From IMG/VR virus record IMGVR_UViG_3300044733_003647, positions 1 to 64,000 of that record: DNA of 64,000 bases; one strand, written 5' to 3'. The stretch's first letter is position 1. Every line of letters begins with the position of its first letter. The notes beneath the pieces are model-generated. The model was not told the origin of the DNA. It did not search any database and saw only the letters and a list, made by a program, of their open reading frames with translations. This document shows positions 29,168-35,156 of the stretch, piece by piece. A program made the translations under genes and the position numbers. Source of the stretch: a virus.

Positions 29168-29873
29168 TAAAACAAGACACCAACCGGTAACAAACAATTC
29201 ACTCAGAATCAAATTAGATCATTTAAAAACATTTGAACCACTAACAGAGAACCAAAAACTATTTTTTGAAATGTATAAAGGTGGTGCCTACTTCATGGGA
29301 CTATTTGGTAGTCCAGGTGTAGGCAAAACATTTTTGGCTCTGTACAAATCACTAGAAGAAGTTTTAGATAAAACCAATTCGTTCAAACAAGTTGTTGTTG
29401 TTCGAAGTCTAGTACAATTACGTGATGTTGGTTTCTTGCCAGGTTCACTGGATGAGAAACAAGAAATCTATGAGTTGCCATACAAAGAAATTTGTCATAC
29501 ATTATTTGGAAGACCTGATGCCTGGGATAGGTTGAAGGAACAAGGATATGTTAGATTCATTTCGACAACTGCAATTCGTGGTATCTCTATTGATGATGCC
29601 ATTATTATTGTTGATGAGAACCAGAACTTAAATTGGTCTGAAGTCAACACAATTATTACACGTGTTGGCCATCGTTCAAAGATTATTTTCTCTGGCGACT
29701 TCAAACAAACTGACCTAATTAAGAATAATAAAGATCAGTCTGCATTCCATAGTTTCTTGGAAGTTGCGAGAAAGATGCCATCGTTTCAGGAGATTTATTT
29801 TACGCCTGATGATATTGTTAGAAGCAGTTTAGTTAAGCAATGGATTGTGGCTTGCGAAGAACTCGGTTATTAA
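29109..29873 (+). CDS. phoH: PhoH-like P-loop ATPase/helicase, 254 aa
   Basis: Typical of phage PhoH: QKLFFEMYKGGAYFMGLFGS followed by PGVGKTFLALYKSLEE (Walker A, ~70-85), VVVVRSLVQLRDVGFLPGSL, AIIIVDENQNLNWSEV (Walker B, ~155-170), HRSKIIFSGDFKQTDL. PhoH proteins are RNA-helicase-like and sometimes linked to RNases. Function in infection is uncertain. The start ATG 29109 gives a Glu/Asn-rich N-terminal tail of about 45 residues. Confidence 0.9.
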   Translation: MVTKKTAARYAEQQEEECVNKTRHQPVTNNSLRIKLDHLKTFEPLTENQKLFFEMYKGGAYFMGLFGSPGVGKTFLALYKSLEEVLDKTNSFKQVVVVRSLVQLRDVGFLPGSLDEKQEIYELPYKEICHTLFGRPDAWDRLKEQGYVRFISTTAIRGISIDDAIIIVDENQNLNWSEVNTIITRVGHRSKIIFSGDFKQTDLIKNNKDQSAFHSFLEVARKMPSFQEIYFTPDDIVRSSLVKQWIVACEELGY

Positions 29874-29888
29874 TAGAAAGATTTTGCT

Positions 29889-30542
29889 ATGTTTAATTAT
29901 TGCCCACCAATGAAGTTGCCTGAACTGAAGTCAGAAACATTTCCAAATGGTAAAAGATATTACGTCACACCAAGTGGATCAAAACTGCCTTCAGTCACCA
30001 CTGTAGTCGGCGCACAGAAGAAAGAGGCCATCATGGCCTGGCGCCGTAGGGTTGGTGAAGAAACTGCAAATAAGATTTCTAAACAGGCAACTTCAAGGGG
30101 CACTAATGTTCATACGCTTTGCGAAAAGTATTTGAACAATGAGGCATTAGGTGAGATGATGCCTGATGCATTTCAAATGTTCAAGTCTCTTAAACCTCTA
30201 TTGAATCGTATCAACAACATTCATTATCAAGAGGTTGCGCTGTGGTCTGAACAACTAGGATTGGCAGGTCGTGTTGACTGTATCGGTGAATTTGATGGCA
30301 AACTATCGGTAATTGATTTTAAAACTTCTAAAAAAGTTAAGAATCTAGAAGACATTGAAGATTACTTTTGGCAAACTACCGCATATGCACTGATGTATGA
30401 GGAACTGGTCGGTAAACCGATTGATGATCTTGTGATTATCATGGCCGTACAAGATGGTGAGCCAATTCTTTTCAAGCAGAAGACCTCGGATCATATCGTT
30501 GGTTTGGTGAAAGCCATTGATTATTACCGAAAAAACTCTTGA
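29889..30542 (+). CDS. PD-(D/E)XK exonuclease (RecB/MGME1-like), 217 aa
   Basis: The family signature is clear: GTNVHTLCEKYLNNE (~75-89), GLAGRVDCIGEFDGKLSVID (D in GRVD, ~115-133), FKTSKK (the D-x-K motif, ID-F-K), and YFWQTTAYALMYEEL (Q-x-x-x-Y). Such nucleases trim single-stranded ends in recombination, as with mitochondrial MGME1. The tmRNA promoter's -35 overlaps its stop codon. Confidence 0.85.
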   Translation: MFNYCPPMKLPELKSETFPNGKRYYVTPSGSKLPSVTTVVGAQKKEAIMAWRRRVGEETANKISKQATSRGTNVHTLCEKYLNNEALGEMMPDAFQMFKSLKPLLNRINNIHYQEVALWSEQLGLAGRVDCIGEFDGKLSVIDFKTSKKVKNLEDIEDYFWQTTAYALMYEELVGKPIDDLVIIMAVQDGEPILFKQKTSDHIVGLVKAIDYYRKNS

Positions 30543-30567
30543 CAACTAAATAAATTACCACTATAAT
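30539..30567 (+). promoter_or_regulatory. Perfect consensus sigma-70 promoter of the tmRNA
   Basis: TTGACA (30539-30544), exactly 17 bases, TATAAT (30562-30567). This is the ideal E. coli-type promoter and the strongest-looking one in the window. Its -35 overlaps the stop of the exonuclease gene. Transcription should begin near 30575, at the start of the acceptor piece. Confidence 0.9.
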
Positions 30568-30574
30568 AGTGGTT

Positions 30575-30638
30575 ATGGTTGTATGAAGCAACTGGAAACG
30601 TGTTCTGGACGGCGGTTCGATTCCGCCCAGGTCCACCA
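30575..30638 (+). ncRNA. ssrA: Permuted tmRNA, acceptor piece (3' tRNA-like half)
   Basis: This segment precedes the coding piece, the reverse of a normal ssrA gene. It ends GGCGG-TTCGATT-CCGCC (a five-pair T stem and loop), then CAGGTCC-A-CCA at 30628-30638. CAGGTCC pairs with GGGCCTG at 30756-30762 to give the seven-pair acceptor stem, including a G3-U70 wobble, the alanine identity element. TGTTCT (30601-30606) pairs with AGGGCA (30776-30781) as helix P2. A short hairpin (GTTG/CAAC) sits near the 5' end. The encoded CCA and strong promoter support a functional molecule. Confidence 0.9.
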
Positions 30639-30755
30639 AAAGAATTCTGAGTGTACCGTAATCGGTCTTGAACCGTGCGGTGAAGGTGTTAAGCAGTAAC
30701 AAGTGAACCTGTAGCACTAGAGCGACACCTGCTCCTTAGACAGAATTCTTCTGAT
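30639..30755 (+). other. tmRNA intervening sequence (removed from the precursor)
   Basis: 117 bases joining the two tmRNA pieces. AAGAATTCTG (30640-30649) and CAGAATTCTT (30741-30750) are perfect complements and extend the acceptor stem into a long hairpin in the precursor, as expected for a substrate of RNase P and 3' processing. The interior carries ACCG-TAAT-CGGT (near 30656) and AGGTGTT/GACACCT pairings. No reading frame is likely here. Confidence 0.85.
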
Positions 30756-30921
30756 GGGCCTGACCAGGTTTCGACAGGGCAAAGAGTATAGAAGTGGACA
30801 ACTCACCAGAGAAGGTGTAAAAACTAAATTAAGTAAACGCAAACGATGAAAAGTTCGCATTGGCAGCCTAAACGCTGACTAGGGTTTCGATAGGTTTCCT
30901 CGTAACAGAATAACCTATCAC
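30756..30921 (+). ncRNA. ssrA: Permuted tmRNA, coding piece with tag ANDEKFALAA
   Basis: Begins GGGCCTGACCAGGTTTCGAC, matching the conserved 5' end of bacterial tmRNA (GGGGCTGA...GATTCGAC). The resume codon GCA is at 30839. The frame reads ANDEKFALAA, then TAA (30869-30871), preceded by TAAGTAAAC. CAGC/GCTG flanks the stop as in helix P5. An eight-pair hairpin, GATAGGTT/AACCTATC (30888-30895 and 30912-30919), marks the likely 3' end. The tag ends in ALAA, the degron recognised by ClpXP and related proteases. Role: rescue of stalled ribosomes during infection, perhaps replacing degraded host tmRNA. Confidence 0.92.
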
Positions 30922-30939
30922 AACATTGAAAGGAAAACA

Positions 30940-31497
30940 ATGAAAAGTAAACCAATACTTTTATCCATTGCTTTTTCTGCGACAATTCTGTTTTTGGGTA
31001 TGATTAACGTTGATCTTCATCGTATACTGCCATTCAAAACATCTTATGAGCTTTTGTCTAAAGATGTTCAGAAACAAGTTACATGTCTCGCGGAAAATAT
31101 CTACTTTGAGGCCGCACATGAGCCTCTAGACGGCAAAAAAGCCGTTGCGTTTGTGACGATTAATCGTTTGCAAACTGGAAATTATGCACACACTATCTGT
31201 GATGTTGTCTTTCAAAAGACTAATGGAACTTGCCAGTTCTCTTGGTACTGTGACGAATCCGTCCTTAGAAAACGCTTGACAATACGTGATACAAAACTGT
31301 ATAATGAGATTCGTGAGTTGGCAATTCACATGGTTGTCAATTACGAACGTATGAAAGATGTTACGGATGGTGCAACATACTATCATGCGGATTATGTGAA
31401 TCCTGGGTGGAAATTAAAGAAGGTCGACCAGATTGGTCGTCACATCTTTTATCGAAGCAACAAGGATAATATTGATAGAAATAAGGAGATTATATGA
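30940..31497 (+). CDS. Cell-wall hydrolase (SleB/CwlJ family), signal-anchored endolysin, 185 aa
   Basis: N-terminal hydrophobic segment MKSKPILLSIAFSATILFLG (TM ~6-25) suggests a signal-arrest or signal peptide. The Hydrolase_2 core has CLAENIYFEAAHEPLDGKKA (catalytic Glu in the IYFEA motif), VAFVTINRLQT, TCQFSWYCDE and DGATYYHADYVNPGW. It acts on peptidoglycan during lysis. It sits directly after the tmRNA behind AAAGGAAAAC. A second, lysozyme-like enzyme domain is in the 802-aa tail protein. Confidence 0.85.
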   Translation: MKSKPILLSIAFSATILFLGMINVDLHRILPFKTSYELLSKDVQKQVTCLAENIYFEAAHEPLDGKKAVAFVTINRLQTGNYAHTICDVVFQKTNGTCQFSWYCDESVLRKRLTIRDTKLYNEIRELAIHMVVNYERMKDVTDGATYYHADYVNPGWKLKKVDQIGRHIFYRSNKDNIDRNKEII

Positions 31498-31730
31498 CTG
31501 AAAAAGTGAGTAAAACTAACGAAATGATGACTGTTATTGTTTGTGTAACAATCATTGCATGTTCTCTTGTCATTGGTGGTTTCTTGTACAACATCAATGA
31601 TCGCAATAACATGGCAAAGAATATCGATTCAGCAATTCAAAAGGGTGTCGATCCAATTTCCGTTAAGTGTTCATATGAAGTCAATTCATCATCTACGTGT
31701 ATTGCATATGCAATGGCTCTGAAAAAGTAA
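31494..31730 (+). CDS. Small membrane protein, 78 aa
   Basis: ATG overlaps the endolysin stop (ATGA). One TM (TVIVCVTIIACSLVIGGFLY, ~14-33), then an outside-type domain with two Cys near KCSYEVNSSSTC. The position after the endolysin makes a lysis accessory such as a spanin or holin possible, but this is inference only. Confidence 0.6.
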   Translation: MTEKVSKTNEMMTVIVCVTIIACSLVIGGFLYNINDRNNMAKNIDSAIQKGVDPISVKCSYEVNSSSTCIAYAMALKK

Positions 31731-31732
31731 TC

Positions 31733-31954
31733 ATGCCAACAAAGAATGAAATTAGTGATTTCAGTAACAAGATTATTGAAATGGTTGAATCTGATGGTTG
31801 TACCATTATGGATGCAATCGTCAGTGTATGTGAAAAAACTGGTATGGAAATTGATGTTGCTTCTACACTCATTTCAAACTCTCTTAAAAGCAAACTGAGA
31901 GAAGAGGCAGAATCGCTTAACATGCTGAAGAAGAGTGCTAAATTGCCACTATGA
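31733..31954 (+). CDS. 33: Late-transcription coactivator gp33-like, 73 aa
   Basis: Reads MPTKNEISDFSNKIIEMVES, DGCTIMDAIVSVCEKTGMEI, and ends SLNMLKKSAKLPL. The C-terminal LN-x-[ML]KK-x-x-x-KLPL and the 'MDAIVSVCE' helix match short gp33 homologues in cyanophage-type T4-like phages. In T4, gp33 bridges RNA polymerase and the sliding clamp at TATAAATA promoters. It implies a gp55-type sigma elsewhere in the genome. Confidence 0.8.
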   Translation: MPTKNEISDFSNKIIEMVESDGCTIMDAIVSVCEKTGMEIDVASTLISNSLKSKLREEAESLNMLKKSAKLPL

Positions 31955-32571
31955 TTCTAACGTATGAAGAGGGTTCTGGCTTCTCTGCCTTTGCCATATT
32001 CAATGCCATCAAACTTCATTTTACTTCTGATTCTTACGATTTTTTTAGGTATAACGGTAAGTCAAACGTTACTAAACAAAACTTCGCCAATCGAAAAGAC
32101 AAGTATTCGTTCTATAAACTATCCAGAAAATATAGGAATGAAGACTTGATGAATTTCTATATTGCCAATTTCTTGGTCAAAGATGTGAACTGGATTGGTG
32201 ATATAACAGGCGCAGAAGGTGAAGAGAATTACAAGATGTGGCAGAAAAGAAACCAGAGCTTGAATTATCGATTCAAAGAAGATATAATGTACCTCATGGG
32301 CAAAGTTTCTATCGGTTCTGACATGATTAAAGTGAAAGATGGTCAGTATCCTTTACTGTTGAATGAGACTATGCAAGGTGCGGTGACCATCGAAACTTTG
32401 TCCATACTAAATCACATGATGGGCTTTTTTGAAATGTGGAACAAAAAGATTTCTGATACAATTATTTGGCCCACCTGGAAAAGAAAGTGTGAGAAATACA
32501 CACCATTCATTCATTACGATGAATCGAAATATAAAGAAACATTTAAAGAGGCAATCAAAGAATATGCCTAA
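31951..32571 (+). CDS. 59: Helicase loader gp59-like, 206 aa
   Basis: Length near T4 gp59 (217 aa). Signature features: AFAIFNAIKLHFTSDSYDFF, RYNGKSNVTKQNFANRKDKY, LMNFYIANFLVKDVNWIGDI, and a C-terminal helical domain with WPTWKRKCEKYTPFIHYDES. gp59 loads the gp41 helicase onto gp32-coated forks. It lies between gp33 and gp32, as in many T4-type phages, and overlaps gp33 by four bases. Confidence 0.85.
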   Translation: MILTYEEGSGFSAFAIFNAIKLHFTSDSYDFFRYNGKSNVTKQNFANRKDKYSFYKLSRKYRNEDLMNFYIANFLVKDVNWIGDITGAEGEENYKMWQKRNQSLNYRFKEDIMYLMGKVSIGSDMIKVKDGQYPLLLNETMQGAVTIETLSILNHMMGFFEMWNKKISDTIIWPTWKRKCEKYTPFIHYDESKYKETFKEAIKEYA

Positions 32572-32577
32572 ATACTA

Positions 32578-32606
32578 TTGACATGGTTTCTTTATCATGT
32601 TACAAT
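32578..32606 (+). promoter_or_regulatory. Sigma-70 promoter for gp32
   Basis: TTGACA (32578-32583), 17 bases, TACAAT (32601-32606), about 60 bases before the gp32 ATG, giving the single-strand binding protein its own transcript. Confidence 0.75.
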
Positions 32607-32657
32607 CCGTTTTTGTTATGAATCGTGTGGATAATCCGTTAATAATCCGTTTAAAAA
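32604..32657 (+). promoter_or_regulatory. Repeat-containing leader of gp32 (candidate translational operator)
   Basis: The leader contains AATCCGTT three times, at about 32605, 32633 and 32646, the last two as TAATCCGTT-AA-TAATCCGTT, just before AAAAAGGA (ribosome-binding site). T4 gp32 represses its own translation by binding an unstructured AU-rich repeat leader next to a pseudoknot. These repeats are good candidates for the equivalent site. A TGTGGATAA DnaA-box sequence lies at 32626-32634. Confidence 0.5.
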
Positions 32658-32666
32658 GGAAATACA

Positions 32667-33551
32667 ATGAGCAATTTTGCTAATATGAAGAAATCGTCCG
32701 GCAATCTGGACAAACTCACTAAAGCCATTGAAGCACTCAACGCTTCTTCTGAAGGTAAGTCCGACAAAGATAATTTCTGGAAACCAGAAGTTGATAAGTC
32801 CGGCAACGGCATGGCAACCATTCGTTTTCTACCTGCACCAGCTGTTGATGGTGATGATGGTCTGCCTTGGGTCAAAATCTATTCTCATGGATTCCAAGGT
32901 CCTGGTGGTTGGCTGATTGATAACTGTCTAACGACAAAGAATCAACAGTGTCCCGTGTGTGAACACAACAGCCGTCTGTGGAATTCAGGCATCGAAGCGA
33001 ACAAAGAAATCGTTCGTAAACAGAAACGCAAACTCAATTACATGGCAAACGTGTACATTGTTTCTGATCCAAAACATCCTGAGAATGAAGGTAAAGTGAA
33101 ACTATATCGTTTCGGTGCAAAGATTTTCGAGAAGATCACCGAAGCAATGAACCCACAGTTTGAAGATGAGACCGCAATCAATCCTTTTGATCTGTGGAAA
33201 GGTGCTAACTTCAAGTTGAAGATCACCAAGGTTGCTGGTTATCAGAACTATGATAAGTCTGAATTCATGTCACCTTCTGCACTTCTTGATGATGATGAAG
33301 AACTCGAAAAGATTTGGAAATCTGAACACTCTCTTAACGAAATGATTTCAGATAAAGAATTCAAGTCTTATGATGAACTGAAGTCTCGTTTGGATAAAGT
33401 TCTTGGTGGTGCTGATGCGCCTGCAAAGACTACTGTTGAACAGATGCGTTCTGGTCCTAAGAAACCAGTTGTTGCTGATGATGCACCTTTTGAAGTGTCT
33501 GCTGATGATGATGAAATGTCTTACTTTTCCAAATTGGCAAACGAAGATTAA
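32667..33551 (+). CDS. 32: Single-stranded DNA-binding protein gp32
   Basis: At 294 aa it matches T4 gp32 (301 aa). The N-terminal LAST-like basic part is followed by the OB-fold core with FLPAPAVDGDDGLPWVKIYS, HGFQGPGGWLIDNCLTTKNQ and QCPVCEH (His and Cys zinc ligands, ~76-100). It ends in an acidic tail (DDAPFEVSADDDEMSYF) used for partner binding. Coats ssDNA in replication and recombination and recruits gp59. Followed by a strong terminator. Confidence 0.9.
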   Translation: MSNFANMKKSSGNLDKLTKAIEALNASSEGKSDKDNFWKPEVDKSGNGMATIRFLPAPAVDGDDGLPWVKIYSHGFQGPGGWLIDNCLTTKNQQCPVCEHNSRLWNSGIEANKEIVRKQKRKLNYMANVYIVSDPKHPENEGKVKLYRFGAKIFEKITEAMNPQFEDETAINPFDLWKGANFKLKITKVAGYQNYDKSEFMSPSALLDDDEELEKIWKSEHSLNEMISDKEFKSYDELKSRLDKVLGGADAPAKTTVEQMRSGPKKPVVADDAPFEVSADDDEMSYFSKLANED

Positions 33552-33586
33552 ACTGAGAAAAAACTGATCCTTTCTTCACAGTTCGA

Positions 33587-33609
33587 CCCCGCCTAGTGCG
33601 GGGTTTTTT
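33587..33609 (+). terminator. Rho-independent terminator after gp32
   Basis: CCCCGC (33587-33592), loop CTAGT, GCGGGG (33598-33603), then six T. It ends the + strand block; the convergent - strand gene stops at 33612, right beside the T-run. Confidence 0.9.
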
Positions 33610-33611
33610 GT

Positions 33612-35156
33612 TTATACGACCCTTGTATTGTCCATAATTAGTCGCATAAACGTTGAATCCACATTTCTAACAGCAATCGTATTCAAATCTGCTATTTTTT
33701 GTGGCATCTGTCGTTGTTGAGCATTGTTGACATTATTGACAACAGTTGGACCACTACTGGTTCTAGTTATTGGCAAATTGACATTCAGATTCTGACTAAC
33801 TGCATCATTTAATCTAGAGGTCAAACCCGTTCCAGGAACCGATGCAGGCATTGCTGGTGCTGTTTGTGCTGGTGAAGCTGTCACACCAGGAGTTGTAGAT
33901 GCTCCAGTCATGCGATTAAATTGACCCATTCGACCTGGCTGAGCCGCCGCAGATGCTGATGCTGGTGCTGCTGATGCTGGTGCTGCTGATGCTGGTGCTA
34001 CTGGAGCGGGAGCAGTTTGTTTACTTGCAGGAGGTTCAACACCCGTCTTTCTGGTGCCATCATCATTATAATATGGAGCATAAACTCTGTTCCATTCTTC
34101 TTCATTTCTTTTTGCTGCAAGACCTGTTCCAATAAATTGTTTTTTGGTGAAGGCAAGTTTATCTGCCGATCCTGGCATAACCGCTGGCGCTGCGGGAACT
34201 TCATAAACTTTTGTGTCCGCTTCAATTTCTTTGACTTTACTCTCACCACCCAAGTTCAAAATCGTTAGTTTTTTAGCTGCTTTTTCCTCTTCGGTGTTTT
34301 CTGGCATGGCTAGTGCTTCTACAGCACGTTGTCTGCCATTCCTTACAATATCTTCCAAATATTCGCGGCCACCAAGAGCATCTATGTCTCTGGGACTTCC
34401 TTTCAAAGCATTTTCTGCTTCAGATGGGCTCAACGCCTTCATATTGGGTGTATTTTTGGCCAATCTATCCAGACCAACTGACAACAAAGCAATAAGCCCA
34501 ACAAGACTAGCCACACCCAATAACGCAAGACCAAGTGGGCTAGCAAACCACTTTAACACATTCATTAATCTTGAAGCTAAAGATGCACTACCAAGCAAAT
34601 CCAACAGTGAAGGACGTTTCTCTTCTTCAGTAACTTTTGATGCAGTTCCCAAACTTAAAGAACTGAGAACCTTTAATAGTTCTTTGTGTCTCTTTTCTGC
34701 TTCCAATTTCTTTTCTTCAGCAAAGTTTAACTCTGCATCACTTCTTTTTAGGTCTGCTTGTCTAGTAACTTGCATCAGATAATATATTTTTCTGAGCATT
34801 TCGTTGACGCCTTCACCCATTCCTGTTCTGGGTTCTTTGCCTATTCTAGATGCAGTTCCTCTATCACGAATTGGTCGCATACGACCAGAGAAATATTGAA
34901 TGTCTCTATCGGAGCGGCCAGTGATTTTACCAAGTAGAGCTGGACCTAAACTTGATCCACCAGTCAAAAATTTTGCAATATTTAATGGATCAAATTTCTC
35001 TTTGAAACCTTTTACTCTGGCTTGAGCTTTTAGTGATATTGTCTTTTTAAGTGCGCCGCGAATTGTTGGTGAATCAGCTAACTGATCCGACAAAAGATCG
35101 GCAAAACTTGTACCGCGTACTCTACTTGCTTTTTGGTAATCTAAATTAGTAGCCAT
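33612..35156 (-). CDS. Tail-associated structural protein with central TM segment, 514 aa
   Basis: N-terminal third basic (MATNLDYQKASRVRGTSFAD, then FLTGGSSLGPALLGKITGRS). A coiled-coil stretch follows (LRKIYYLMQVTRQADLKRSD, ~120-170) and a strongly hydrophobic helix (PLGLALLGVASLVGLIALLS, ~207-228). The C-terminal third is disordered Pro/Ala (VAPASAAPASAAPASAS). The coiled-coil segment resembles one near the N-terminus of the 802-aa neighbour. Last gene of the - strand tail operon. Probably part of the tail interior or hub; the function is not known. Confidence 0.6.
   Translation of the reverse strand: MATNLDYQKASRVRGTSFADLLSDQLADSPTIRGALKKTISLKAQARVKGFKEKFDPLNIAKFLTGGSSLGPALLGKITGRSDRDIQYFSGRMRPIRDRGTASRIGKEPRTGMGEGVNEMLRKIYYLMQVTRQADLKRSDAELNFAEEKKLEAEKRHKELLKVLSSLSLGTASKVTEEEKRPSLLDLLGSASLASRLMNVLKWFASPLGLALLGVASLVGLIALLSVGLDRLAKNTPNMKALSPSEAENALKGSPRDIDALGGREYLEDIVRNGRQRAVEALAMPENTEEEKAAKKLTILNLGGESKVKEIEADTKVYEVPAAPAVMPGSADKLAFTKKQFIGTGLAAKRNEEEWNRVYAPYYNDDGTRKTGVEPPASKQTAPAPVAPASAAPASAAPASASAAAQPGRMGQFNRMTGASTTPGVTASPAQTAPAMPASVPGTGLTSRLNDAVSQNLNVNLPITRTSSGPTVVNNVNNAQQRQMPQKIADLNTIAVRNVDSTFMRLIMDNTRVV

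Noticed and set aside
30600-30640. An ordinary tRNA gene suggested by the TTCGATT loop and CCA end
   Set aside because: No D arm, anticodon arm or 5' acceptor strand precedes it; its acceptor partner is downstream at 30756, which makes it the tmRNA acceptor piece.
30472-30717. An 81-codon - strand frame over the tmRNA
   Set aside because: It is antisense to the exonuclease end and tmRNA acceptor piece, which explain the sequence fully.
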